This document shows positions 1 to 20,800 of a stretch of DNA of 64,000 nucleotides, piece by piece. This DNA comes from Chaenocephalus aceratus. Taxonomy: Eukaryota > Chordata > Actinopteri > Perciformes > Channichthyidae. The position numbers and the translations under genes are program-made. Within the stretch, counting starts at the first letter, position 1; each line of letters starts with the position of its first letter. The stretch spans positions 28,812,054 through 28,876,053 of the forward strand of contig CM043788.1 in NCBI GenBank assembly GCA_023974075.1. The letters run 5' to 3'. The notes below the pieces were generated by a model. It saw nothing but the letters and a program-made list of their open reading frames with translations. It searched no databases and was not told the origin of the DNA.

Positions 1-569
1 CAATAAGACAACAAAAATACATCCAATAAGAGCCAGGGGGAGAGAAAAAAGCATAAAGGCACAAAAACATTTGAGAGGCATTAAGCTTACTTAAAATAAT
101 AACCATTTGGAAATGTCATTGCAAATCTTTATAGACATGTTACAAGATTGTATTTTCCTAAGGGACAGAAAAAAGTACTTGAACTCATTTATGAAACAGT
201 GAAAGGAGGGCTTGCCTCCTCTCCATTTACTAAAATGTAAATGATATTTACCCAAAATAATAATTATATTTACCAAATCAGATATGGGAGAATCCAAATT
301 ATCCATATAATATAAAATGTGATATATTTTGAAGGCCGGAATGTTTGTTAATTTAAGTAACAACCAATCTCTCACATTCGACCAAAACAATTTGGAAAAA
401 GGGCATGAGAAAAATAAATGTTCCAACGATTCATCAGATAGATTACAAAAGGAACATGGTTCCACTTCAAATTTAAATCTTGAATTTAAAAAAGTAGAAA
501 CCGGGTAGATTTTATGAACAATTTTAAAATGAGTTTCTTTTGCTTTAGGAGAAATAGGCCATAAATAGG
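1..569 (-). mobile_element. L1-like LINE, 3' end of ORF2 and 3' UTR (fragment)
   Basis: On the minus strand a frame runs from about 569 to 91 and ends at a stop. It contains the pattern C-x2-C-x8-H-x4-C (CSFC...EHLFFSC) followed by FW, typical of the C-terminal zinc-knuckle-like segment of L1/Tx1-group ORF2 proteins. Upstream residues (WPISPKAKETHFKIVHKIYP) also fit that region. The sequence left of 91 would be the 3' UTR, which continues past the window. The element is 5'-truncated at about 569, where unrelated GC-rich DNA begins. It lies in the third intron of nr5a2. Part of the annotated frame is open, so the copy is fairly young or short enough to have escaped stops. Confidence 0.75.
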
Positions 570-930
570 TCGCCTGAGACGCCTCGCTCTGCTACCCACA
601 ATTCAGTTCGGCGAAAAAGCGCGGCTACGTGACGTCACCCCATTGAAAGTGAATGGGCAGCTTGGAGCTGCTTGGAGCTTTCGACGCTCTCGACGCTGTA
701 GTGTAGACGGGCCGTGAGACGGACCGCTCTGCTACCCACAATTCAGTTCGGCGAAAAAGCGCGGCTACGTGACGTCACCACATTGAAAGTGAATGGGCAG
801 ATTGGAGCTTTCGACGCTGTCGACGCTGTCGACGCTGTCGACGCTGTGCGCGCTCACAAAATAAGTGCCCGCGCTAAATTTCACTTCTCATCGCTACCCA
901 GTTGGAGCGGAGCTCGGCAAATTTGCTGAT
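570..930. mobile_element. degenerate MITE with internal 140-bp tandem duplication
   Basis: Two copies of a unit containing CTCTGCTACCCACAATTCAG and GCGGCTACGTGACGTCACC begin about 140 bp apart (591 versus 731). The first copy ends in GTAGACGGGCCGTGAG, and the segment GTCACCCCATTGAAAGTGAA resembles the right end of the intact MITE at 58355-58671. I infer a relative of that family, tandemly duplicated. The second copy also contains a short array of a 9-bp unit (described separately). No clean target duplication is visible. Confidence 0.5.
812..848. repeat. 9-bp minisatellite (TCGACGCTG), about four copies
   Basis: The unit TCGACGCTG repeats head to tail about four times; a single-copy relative is present at the equivalent place in the first 140-bp duplicate. 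Local slippage inside the MITE is the simple explanation. Confidence 0.85.
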
Positions 931-954
931 TTTGACTATAAAAAGCGATTGGAA

Positions 955-1541
955 TCATACATAAATCACATTTACAAAACAGATCAGTGGAGACATTTTA
1001 TTATTATTACTATTTAGTTTTTCTTTAGTTGTTTTTCCGTTACATTGGAGTATGACAGGTGAGGCTCTGCCTCCCCTGACTGCACGTCGCTGCTCGCTTG
1101 GTACTGATGTTGCTGGGACAGAGAGATATGCTTTGGCCATGGGTGACAGCAGTGGGTAAAACTGTGCATTGTCTCTCCACCACTTCAAAAACAATACCGT
1201 TTTTGCCAAGAAGGTGAGGCTTATTGACAGGGCGAGATATAAATATACTGTTGGTACTTGTCAATGTCTCTAGGTATGTACATGTAGCCCTGTAAATACG
1301 ATGTCCTTTTGTGTTATCTGTTGTTTTATGTTCATGTTGTAACCTACTTGCTGCCATGTTGGACAGGTCTCCCTTGAAAAAGAGATCGATGATCTCAATG
1401 GGACCATCTGGTTGAATAAAGGTTTCAAAATGTTTTATTTAAAATGTTTTTTAAAAATCGCGATAGATTTTGTCAGTCTCACGACGGTATTGAGACATTT
1501 ATTTACCGCGATATCGCGATATTCGATATATCGTTACATCC
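955..1541 (-). pseudogene. hAT transposase remnant (C-terminal dimerisation domain) with one terminus
   Basis: The minus-strand peptide FLKWWRDNAQFYPLLSPMAK followed by AYLSVPATSVPSE is the diagnostic C-terminal dimerisation motif of hAT transposases (WW, YP.L, A..YL..PATS..SE). After PSE the expected family sequence is lost, apparently to an insertion or frameshift near 1085-1100. At the other end the plus strand reads ATCGTTACATCCCTA at about 1527-1541, matching the TAGGGATGTAACGAT terminal repeat of a common vertebrate hAT group. The AT/CG-rich palindromic stretch just inside it (CGCGATATCGCGAT) is typical of that terminus. The central transposase is missing and the opposite terminus is not found, so this is an internally deleted, dead copy in the third nr5a2 intron. 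Confidence 0.7.
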
Positions 1542-3774
1542 CTAAGAAACTGACCCATCTAAAACCCTTTCTTGAAGTATCCAGTACTCAGTTTACACCC
1601 CATCTCGAACACGCACAAACACAAACACCCACACACACAGCATCCTTCACACCCACAATTTCTTTGCACACATAGCTCCTAGCACACTGAAACACATCAC
1701 ACACACAACAGCCCTCAGCGCTTATATCCTCTGATTTATGGTTGTTTAATATACAGGAATATTAAGCGCGCGTAGGTGAGGATCCCTGTCGGCCAGCAGC
1801 ATATTAATGGGTCCCGCGGAGCCTTGCTGACACCCTGTTTGTCATGTCGGGGCCCCGGCCCCTGCTCCGGATGCGCCCTATCCCATGCACACACATGAAT
1901 ACCTATGATACCTATGCATAAGTAATGGGACAGCTCCCTGACTTCCATCGCAGGTACTGAGGCTGATGGAAGACAAATCAGAGCAAGAAAGATGCAGGGA
2001 GGAAATAAAAAGTGGAGGGAGAGATATGCAGTGAGGAATATCTAAACGCTCACATGGTGACGCTAATTTGTGCTCATGACTCTATCTGAGTTTTGCATTT
2101 ATAATTATTAATGATTTGACAATCGGTTGCATTAGACAAAATGGTTCAAAATAAATATAACTGGAGGAAGCCTTTGGGAGTCTGATCAGTGATGTTGTAA
2201 GTCCAAGCGAAAAGTGGAATAATATATTAAAAATAAATTAGAGTTAAGTCAAAAAAGGCCATTTTAAATCAGTATTTTGCTATGGTTTAAGACAAGACAA
2301 CAGTGGCTGCTTTGTATCAAGCTAAACATAATATTATTTGTTGTTCGGTATTTTAAAACTGTGAAGGAGAGGAGACAGTGAAATAATCAGCCTTGTATCA
2401 GTGGAGTACACGTTGCATCCTGTTCTTTGTTTTTGTCAAAATATTTTCTTATTTTACATGGGTGCCTGTCATCAACTTTCCAATTGATGTTAAGAAAAAA
2501 ATAATGGAACTTCAAATTGAATTCTCAGTATCACAAATACCTCTCTTAGGCTCTGTCTTTAAGATGATACACAGGTTAAGGAAATATTAGGCCGCTCAGT
2601 GAAGCATGTGATGCAAGACAACTTCTAGCGAGCATAAAAAGAAAATCATGCCAGTGGGAGCCGTTCAGATACGGCACGCTTCATCAGCTTTAGTGAATGA
2701 TGTGCTAATGGGTCAAAGCTTAGTGGGATGTCGCTTTTTTATTTTTCTCAAGGAGTCTTCACTGAGAGCTGTGATGCTACAGTGCATACCAAGAAGCAAC
2801 ATTTTTACAGGACGGCATGTCTGTTTGTGTGAGGCTGCCAGGCTCAATCACCACTGTGTGAGTGTATGGAAAACAGATAGTGTGTGTTTGCCTTGTTGTG
2901 AATTTGTTTTCCTTTAATGCTGTTTGAGACTCTCAGTAACTACAAATGATTAATTTAGGGATTAAAATAGATTTTTGTAGACACATATTAATCTTATGTT
3001 TTTATATTTACATGATGAACACCAGTATTTGTAAAAATTGAACTGATAGATGTTAGCTGCTAATGGCATCTGGTTAAATGTTGTTTAAGGTCACAGTTCA
3101 CATTTCCAGATTCACTTAGTTTTAATTGCTGGAATTAAACCTGTGACTATGTTAACAAAATGTTTACAGTTAACAGCTTAATCTACTCTCATAGTTGATG
3201 CAATAACATTATTATGTTGTATTGGAAAACCTTGGATGTTACACACTGGCTCAGAGGTAAGCTATGTATTCTTGTTTTTGTTATCAGTTTTAGATAAAAC
3301 AACTAATCTCTTAGTGTTTGGACACTGTGTTCTGTATATCACTCTGATATTGGACCGTCTGCCTTTTCACCTTGTTTCGCTGCCTTCTCTGAACTTTAAA
3401 GCACAATAACGACATCTTGACTGCTACCACCCTCACTGCAAACTGCACACACTGTCCTAAAGGTTAGCACACTTTTCAACAAATAGGAAGGACTTTGAGC
3501 AACACCAGAAAGGCAAAAGTAAACATTCAAAAAATTACAATTTGAGTCACATTTGGTTTCCAGTCGATATCCTGAATTCACATGTTTCTGCAAGCTGCTG
3601 TGTAATGGAATGAAAAGATTGTAATAACAAGCACATGACCCCAAACCTCCTTTTCCTTTCCAATGCTTTTGTCCACACACTTTTTTAAAGATCAAATGAC
3701 AGCTTCTCCCTCTTGCCTTTGGCCTTCTGAACACCTTTTGGGTTTTTTTTCATGAATATATGTATGTGTTTACC

Positions 3775-3883
<109 letters not shown>

Positions 3884-4599
3884 CGGAGGTGTGTCAGCCA
3901 TTCTGTACAGGACGTCTTTACTGCTTGTGGCAGGAGTTGCTCACTGGAGCTTCTGGCCCCTGACAGAGTGCTGCAGGGCCTGTCTTGCCCCCGAGCTGAA
4001 AACTACCGCCAGCATAACAAATCAAAAGCTATCCCCTCCCCACCTGTGTCAGCTGGAAAATGACAGGCCAGGACATTCTGCCCAGCGGCCATTCACAATT
4101 AACAGCAATTAATTACACTGCACATGGCAGCTAAAGGGGGAAGAAGCCTCAGGAGAGATTTTAGTCAGACTGTCTTTGCTCTACATCACCCTCCCAGGGT
4201 CTTATTTCTTTAACACATTAACTTTTCTCAATTGTGTGTGATCATTCCAGGAGCCAAGCGATTTTTGATTCAGTTCAAATAAAAACATTTGAAGAATTTG
4301 GTTTATGTATCTGAAACCGTAAGAATAGCAACACCTACTTTTAGTAAAAAACTGAAACAATTTACAGATTCTTTTAAAGGACAATGTTATAACTTTACTC
4401 TTCAGTCGACAAATTAATAACTGTTTCCTCAAGCTTTAAAATCCCCTATATTACAAGATAACCTTCAGGTAAATGTATTTAATCCAGAATTAGGGATTTC
4501 AGTATAAAACCTGTCAACTTGTGCTGACAAAAGTTGATTTTAAATATTATCTTTCCGTTAGAAGAATGTTTCTTCTCCTGCAGTACTGTCTCTTCTGGA

Positions 4600-4850
4600 T
4601 AACAGTGTTTGAACAAGCTTCTGAGCCACGTTCAAATTAAACAAAGAGGCCTCGAACCGGCCGGCCAAAAGTATCATCATTACCATTCTCGCCCTGCCGC
4701 CAAGTTTAATATTTTATCTATTACGCTGTCTGGCAAGTTTAAGTGCACAGCAGCTACAAAATACCCCCTAACTCCCCCTGACCCCATCCAAAATACTAAT
4801 AAGCAATGTTGGATTTCACCGCTTTGGTAGTAATGAAAGGTTTCTTTTCA
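4600..4850. promoter_or_regulatory. possible conserved non-coding element in nr5a2 intron 3
   Basis: Non-repetitive, homeodomain-site-rich sequence with balanced composition (GGCCGGCC at 4660, several TAAT/ATTA cores, CGCTGTCTGGCAAGTTTAAG). The call is by texture only, since I cannot align to other species. Confidence 0.2.
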
Positions 4851-5902
4851 CAAAGTTCTTGCTATACATTTGCGAGAACGATATTACTGAGATGTTCATT
4901 GTTAAGCTTTTAAATAAATATAACCTTCTCCTTTCATACAGGCAATTATATTGTCAGAGTAAGTATCAACCTTTTCTGAATGGTGGAAAACGTCAATTTG
5001 TGAGGAACTATTCACATGCAAATTGATCATGGAAGAACATTTTCACTCTGAGTTGAATAAGAAAAAGTGAATGTGTTATGATTATCTGTGTTGAAGTGGA
5101 AATTCATGGAAAAATACTAGCTCTACCACTCTACTACAACTTTTAAATCACTGCGTAGTTTAAGTCCAGAAGCAATCAACCTCCGATTTTTGATGCTTCT
5201 TGTTAAAATGTCCATCCCTAGCTTTCAGTAATTGCAAAATGGAATTATATCTTGAAATATATCAAATGTAGCACACACTCAGAAAAATCTGCTTTTCCAA
5301 GATGCTTACTGTATTGCTCTGGATCATATTTTCGTGGTGTTTGCCATGAAAACCCAAAAATAGACATATTAAGATGGTGAAATTGCATCATTCATATAAA
5401 ACAGTAGGTTTAACTTTAAAGAGATACATTTTACTCAGATTAAAATATAAAAAGATTTATGGTGAGTAAGTATTTCCTATTTTAAACTACTTTTTCCTTT
5501 TACTCTACTACAGTACAAAAACATACTTTTTACTACTCTACATTTAATTGACAGCATAAATCAATACAGTTGTTTTTTACAGATACATACAAATTATATT
5601 GTTACATTTAAATTAACCAATAGTTTATAACAGTAAATATTAGCTCCACTTCAACCATATACAACAGTAAAATGGTATCAATAATAATATTACAAGTATG
5701 TGACTCAGGAGGCATTTTTGTCTGAATTATGAATCCTTTTGCGTTTGAGGTACATTTTCCTGATTATTTCTCATTCTAACCTTATGTTTAAAATGAAATC
5801 ACATTCAATTACAGAAGCAAAACACCAAACGACTTGTAATCTCAAGTCATTGTGTCTTGAGGCAAACACCAACTGTGAAAATGTAAACAAGATGCTGCAT
5901 AC

Positions 5903-6044
5903 CTTCTAGCTTCATGCCGACGGTGAGGCACTTCTGGAAGCGGCAGTACGGGCAGCGCTTCCTCTGGGTCTTGTCAATCTGGCAGCTCTGGTTCTCTATA
6001 CATGTGTAGCGCTTGTTGTTCTGGACTGTGCGCTTGAAGAAGCC
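5903..6044 (-). CDS. nr5a2: nr5a2 coding exon 3 (second zinc module of DNA-binding domain)
   Basis: This 142-nt exon runs from a CTCTCTGCAG acceptor (ending 6045) to a GTATGC donor (5902-5901). It encodes 47 codons starting [19 protein letters not shown] and ending CLTVGMKLE, plus one nucleotide of the next codon. It contains the P-box continuation GFFKR and the four cysteines of the second zinc module, with the [11 protein letters not shown] motif. YTCIENQ and CPYC favour NR5A2 over SF-1 (NR5A1), which usually has CTESQ and CPFC. The next exon should carry the Ftz-F1 box and hinge; no such reading frame occurs between here and position 1, so the rest of the gene lies beyond the left edge. 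Confidence 0.95.
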
Positions 6045-12656
<6,612 letters not shown>

Positions 12657-12738
12657 CTTGCATATTCCTTGGCATACGCCCTTGTTCTCCATACGATCGA
12701 GTGATTCCGAGTGATTCCGTATCGACTTTAGGCAGCAT
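12657..12738 (-). CDS. nr5a2: nr5a2 coding exon 1 (N-terminus)
   Basis: This is the first coding exon of the NR5A-type orphan nuclear receptor LRH-1, a nuclear transcription factor that binds as a monomer to extended half-sites and acts in endoderm, liver, bile-acid and steroid programmes (family knowledge). The reading starts at the ATG whose complement is at 12736-12738 and gives 27 codons beginning MLPKVDTESLGITRS, which I recall as the fish-type NR5A2 N-terminus. It ends ATG CAA G followed by a consensus GTAAG donor at 12656, leaving phase 1. That phase matches the start of the exon at 9619, where the junction codon becomes Ala. The start is chosen from this homology and the in-phase splice. 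A short direct duplication (GAGTGATTCC twice on the plus strand) lies in the exon. A close teleost paralogue such as nr5a5 is the main alternative. Confidence 0.85.
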
Positions 12739-13650
12739 GTCAGCGCTGCCGGCCTGAGCTGCAGAGTCCGCACCGCTCGGCGGGACACCTGGACGTGAGA
12801 AGCAGATGTTCCCACATAAACCCCTCAGAGAGTCCCAAATGTGTTTGTTTTAAATCTCTATCTCTTATGTATAACTATCTCTGTCTTCCAATTATTGGAC
12901 CATGTTGCGAATATGAAGCCTGATTCAAACGAGTCAGGCTGTCTTCAAACGGCCGGGCTGCATAGCCGGTGCTTGTCTGATATAATTTAAGTTTACTTAT
13001 CTAATTTCTCGTAAATTGCACTTGCGCACAAAACAGCAATACTAACGTAGACCACAGACGCGTGGTTTGTTCGGTACTTATTAAGGAACAGTTCACGCTG
13101 AGTAAAGGAATCAGTCTCTTACTCAAACGAGAAATCTGCAGTGTCCGTAATAAAATACGATAGTAAGTTTCCCTGTAGCTCTTCCAACAGTCTTTTTTAG
13201 CGCGTCACCCATTAAAGTGGGTCCTTCAGTGTAACTTTCAGCCTTTAGCAGAAGAGAACGTGCCGACGGCGCCGCCCCCTCTTGTGCGTAAAGTCGGAAT
13301 CGGTGTGTCGGTCGGACAGTCTGGAGATGTGGAGACCTCTCATCCTCCTCCTCCTCGCGGCTTTGTTTACTCCTCTCTCTCCAATCCGGGGCGCATGCGG
13401 TCGTCTGACATCATCTCTCTCTGACCCAATCAGGCGAGGAGACCGGGAAACATCGCCTCAAACCCTCCAGTTCCATCTCTCAGCTGTTTAATCCTGTTAA
13501 TGATGGACTTTACAGGCGGAGGGAGCACAAGGAAATCAAACGAGGTGATGCAACTGTATGTGAGAGCAGACTCCCCGTGAGCGCAGAGGCAACGCGCGAG
13601 GTATGTATTTAGATCACACTGCAGCACATGCACGCACACAGACACACGTG
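12739..13650 (-). promoter_or_regulatory. probable nr5a2 5' UTR and promoter region
   Basis: The stretch directly upstream of the nr5a2 ATG is richer in G+C and CpG than the flanking AT-rich DNA, notably at 12740-12800, 13050-13090 and 13200-13460. I see no clear TATA box at a position that fixes the start site. The call rests on position next to the first coding exon and base composition. The transcription start and any non-coding first exon cannot be placed from sequence alone. Confidence 0.4.
13327..13491 (+). CDS. small ORF with signal-peptide-like start, function unknown
   Basis: A plus-strand ATG opens a 54-codon frame beginning MWRPLILLLLAALFTPLSP: a positive residue, a run of leucine/alanine and a Pro/Gly/Ala-rich exit, as in a secretory signal peptide. 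The rest (GRLTSSLSDPIRRGDRETSP) is polar and unremarkable, and the frame ends at TAA 13489. It lies in the GC-rich region and is divergent to nr5a2. It could be a first exon of an upstream-directed transcript or a chance frame; I see no strong splice donor that would settle this. I do not recognise any family. Confidence 0.2.
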   Translation: MWRPLILLLLAALFTPLSPIRGACGRLTSSLSDPIRRGDRETSPQTLQFHLSAV

Positions 13651-15390
13651 CCGGGTGTGCACGGTTCTATCATTTAAAGTTTTTTTCTCTCTATCAATTC
13701 CCTATCTTTATCTTTGCGTTGCATGTACTTTATTGCAATATTGTTCACCTCAATAATCCATTTAAGAATCATGTTATGTGCTTCTGTGGTCATCAAACAA
13801 TCCCACTGACCATTAAAATCAAATAAAATGTAATAAGCTCTCTTTCTTTCTGTCTGTCTGTCTGTCTTTCTTTTCTTGAATTCTTACTCTAGAACAAGGC
13901 TCTTTCATTTTATAATTCCAGTAAAGGACATACATGTCTGCATTCAACCCATATTAAAAATAATAATAATACTTAACCTGTGTTCAATGTTATGGAAAAC
14001 GTGAGCAGAGCCGGCCTCAGGCTCAAAACGGCCTTTATGTTCGGATCAAACAGCCCCTTACGCAATAAATTATACTTTTGCTTCTGAATTATTAGCAGTA
14101 ATTGGCTGAACAGGGATCAATTAGTGATCTAACGTCAGGCTCGGGTTATTCAGTCTTTTACAAATACACAAAGACAATAAGTGTACGTCCACGTCCCATT
14201 AAAGCCCCCCTCCAAGCGTTCGAACATCAAAACACACACTTTTTTTTAGTTCACAGACACAGTGTATCCGTATCATCAGTCGGTACCCCAGTCACAAGTG
14301 CAGGGTCGAAGAGGGCGCGCACACACAGGATTGTGCAAACAGTTCCGCACTTAAAAGTAACAGGAGGATCCGTGTAAAACGAGAACAGAGAACAATACAT
14401 TTTCAGAATTGAGTATATAAAATGATGTTGTGGAGGGAAAATACGAACAAAGCATGGGAAAATGCTTTGATCGTATTTTATTTTTGTGTATTTATGTATT
14501 TCATTCATTCAAACTTTCTTTATAATTACCAGTAAAGGCAACATTAATTTTGCAATCGAAATATGAACTATCTCTGGGAGAGTTAACTAATTATGGTAAA
14601 CGTATACTCACAACCAGCCTAATCTTGTACATCTTTATTAAAAAGCAGGCCAATTACAATTTTATAATATTTAGAATAAAAAACAGAGCTCTACCTGTTG
14701 CTTTTCATTTGAACAGCATAGGTTGAATGCAGCCCATTCATGATATGTTTTATCAATGCATGAGATATTTGGTTATCCAGTAAAATGATACCCTAGTATT
14801 GCTGTGAAACTCAGTCATAAAACAGTCTTCCACTGTTTGAAACATGTTATCCCTATCTTTTATATGGGTGTTCTACATCTGCCTTTTCAATAAGATGAGC
14901 TTGCTAAATGTGGCAACATTGGCTTTTCATTTCAGTATCATCAGCTGCAGTTTTAGATACAAGTCAAACCAGTCCTCTTCCCCTCTTTTTGTTCAGTGAT
15001 TTCTCACTAAAGTGTTTTAGATGTCTCATTACTGGAAATGTCCCATTTCACCACAGTGTAATAGCTTCTCTAACACAGCGGAAGGGTTAAATAAAGGGAT
15101 TGCATTTAATTACAATACTTTATTTGTTCATTTAAAAAAAATACAAGAAACACGCTGTGACCTTTTTTGTTTTCAATAAATAAAATATTATCCAGCTCTC
15201 ATACCAGTAACCCATCCTCCCTTTAAATATATGAACTCATACAGCTTTTTCTTTTAAGTCATTTGAAGACCAGCACATCAACAGCGATGTTGTCTGTTTG
15301 CAGAAAGTTCCACCAATCAGCAACATACTTTTAAAGCTGGTGTATGATTGGTTTAAGATGGGTCACTTGCAGGCAGTGTCGTCTGGAGTT
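13651..15390. other. intergenic, no feature recognised
   Basis: AT-rich unique DNA upstream of nr5a2; a short (TCTG)n tract lies near 13850-13870. No coding exon, RNA gene or transposon that I can support. Confidence 0.6.
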
Positions 15391-15397
15391 AGAGAGT

Positions 15398-15508
15398 GAG
15401 GGGGGGGGGGGGGATGCAGCTTTGGTTATAAAATGGCACTGAGACTGATAAGGCCTTCTGTGGCAAGATAGCACTGCTGGAATGATTAACCTGTATGGAG
15501 AGAGAGAG

Positions 15509-15543
<35 letters not shown>

Positions 15544-15780
15544 CAGAGAGAGAGGGGCAGAGAGAGATGTGTATAGTGGGTGCTGTGGTGAAATATCATG
15601 AGGTGCACAGAAAGACGGAAAGGATAAGAGACAGGTCAAGAGGTTCAAACACAAAAAGACAGACTATACGCACACTATGCTCTCAAGTTTTTTTATTAAT
15701 TAATTCATAACTACAATAAATTCATTGACATGCAAGACTGAATTCCAACAGAGAGAGAGAGAGAGAGAGAGAGACAGCTA
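15398..15780. repeat. cluster of simple repeats: poly-G, two (GA)n tracts
   Basis: Poly-G of about 14 at 15400; interrupted (GA)n with GGCA units at about 15498-15568; a second (GA)n at about 15751-15774. The intervening DNA is unremarkable. Confidence 0.9.
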
Positions 15781-15938
15781 CTTACTTAAGTGGTACCTTA
15801 TTGACCTCGACACAGTTTACAGTTATGGGTGGTAAAAGTCACATCAAAAGAAAGGCAAAGTCATTCCGACACTGTCACTCAAACTTTGGACTAATCCGCA
15901 GCCACGTTTCACTTCCATGTTTGGATTTATCTGATTGG

Positions 15939-15977
15939 CACACATGCACACACACACGCGCGCGTGCATGCACACAC

Positions 15978-16013
<36 letters not shown>

Positions 16014-16083
16014 TCGCATACATACGCATACATACGCACTCACACACTTACACACACTTACACACACTTACACACTTACACAC

Positions 16084-16137
<54 letters not shown>

Positions 16138-16144
16138 GCATGCA

Positions 16145-16228
<84 letters not shown>
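15939..16228. repeat. compound (CA)n array with hexamer and (CGCA)n variants
   Basis: A 290-bp array passing through CA, CGCG, CATACG, ACACTT, pure CA, then (CGCA)n and pure CA again. The ordered variants indicate successive expansions of mutated units. Confidence 0.95.
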
Positions 16229-16411
16229 CCTTGATTACACGTTCAGATACAACATCACAGGCTGTAAACACATAATTGCTGTTTTATTATATTATTGTAA
16301 CACACACTCTCTATTCATAACAGGAAATCACCTAACCACCCCCTAACACACACACACAAACATACAAACACACACACGCTTAGCCCAACACCCCCATCCC
16401 CTGCCCCCACC

Positions 16412-19264
<2,853 letters not shown>

Positions 19265-19844
19265 TCACCCTAGTATAAACATTATGCTCGTAGAATGTCC
19301 AGGAATATATGCTGCGGTAACTGTGACTCACATAGCCTGACCACTTGGCAATTTTCTCACACACGCGCGCCGCGCACACAAGATTATAATTAATCGTCCT
19401 GCTTCTTGGATAATTTCCAAGTACTTCATTAGGAACAGAGGTATAATTGTTGTATCTACTGTCAGACTGTTGCAGCTTTGACCCTTAACTTCCTTTCTAC
19501 TGTTCCTTTACAGTAATGTAGGCTATTAAGGTATACTATTGGACGGACCGTAAATGGATTTGTAAGAGAGCATCAGGCCAATGCCTAAAATGTAAAAACG
19601 GAAAATGAGGATATGAAAGCATTTTCCTATTCACAATATAAATACCAGACACCATGATCCATTTCAGGTTATGTTCTGTAAAAGGAATGCATGGTGAGAC
19701 CCGAGAGCTGTTGTGCCATCTGTTTTCCTTAATCTGTGTGATGCCGCTTTGAATACCGTGCATTCAAATTCACATTTATACACATACATGCACACAGATG
19801 ACTCCACAAAGACATGTACACACTCTGTCCCTCTATAGCTCTCT

Positions 19845-19987
<143 letters not shown>

Positions 19988-20427
19988 CACAAGCACCGAC
20001 CAACTGCTAAATCCATTAGCAGGTCATGTAACAGTCATTGTTCATTGCTTCATATGAGCTTCTATTTTCAAGAGCCAGCAGGAAGAGGCATAGCACTTGC
20101 CAACACCATCAGGTGTTCAGGTTGCAAGAAAAACCAAACCAACCATTGGATGAAGTCTTAATGGGAATACAGTATCTGTGTGTTTGTGTGAGAGTCTGTG
20201 TTTATGTTGTCATGCGTGCTCACCTTATCTGCCCCTTCACTGTCTTATGTGTGTTTGTTTGTTTACAGCAGGTAGCATTAGCACCATCAGGTGAAATTCC
20301 AAGGATAGCCTGCTCTAGGTGGAGGTTCCCATTAGTGTGGAAGTGAAATACAGCTGCAGAAAGAATGTCAGCGCATTGCATTGTTCTCCTCAGACAGGCA
20401 TGCAGTTGCTAACATGTATGTTTTAGT

Positions 20428-20800
20428 GTTCAATCAAATCAAATCAAATCAAGTTGTATTTATATAACACATTTATAAACGATTTTTGGTCGAGCTAAAG
20501 TGCTGTACATATAATAAAAATAGCCTACAGTAGAGACACTTTACAGCAAATACAACAGCACAGATTGTTCAGAATATCAGTATGAGAAAAACGACACCCT
20601 CTGTCCTTAGACCCTCACGTCGTACAAGGAAAAACTTCCAGAGAAAACCCACAGTTTAAGGGGAAAAAATGGGAGAAACCTCAGGGAGAGCAACAGAGGA
20701 GGGATCCCTCTCCCAGGACGGACAGACGTGCAATAGATGCCGTGTGTAAATCGAAGAGATAATACATTTTACAGCATATAGACCGAATGTTAGGAAATGC
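20428..20800 (-). mobile_element. L2/Rex-type LINE 3' end (copy 1)
   Basis: The plus strand opens with (AATCA)n, the reverse of a microsatellite-like LINE tail, then shares long near-identical stretches with 35030-35215: GACACCCTCTGTCCTTAGAC, GGAAAAACTTCC, GGGATCCCTCTCCCAGGACG and GCAATAGATGCCGTGTGTAA. The copy at 34949-37085 joins the same sequence to reverse-transcriptase coding DNA on the minus strand, so this is its 3' UTR, severely 5'-truncated here near 20800. Confidence 0.75.

Noticed and set aside
15801..16346. Long Thr-His or Cys-Val open frames over CA/GT arrays (also near 3.8, 16.4, 19.1, 19.9, 22.0, 26.7, 40.6 and 50.9 kb)
   Set aside because: They are translations of dinucleotide repeats, open in several frames on both strands, with no other protein signal.
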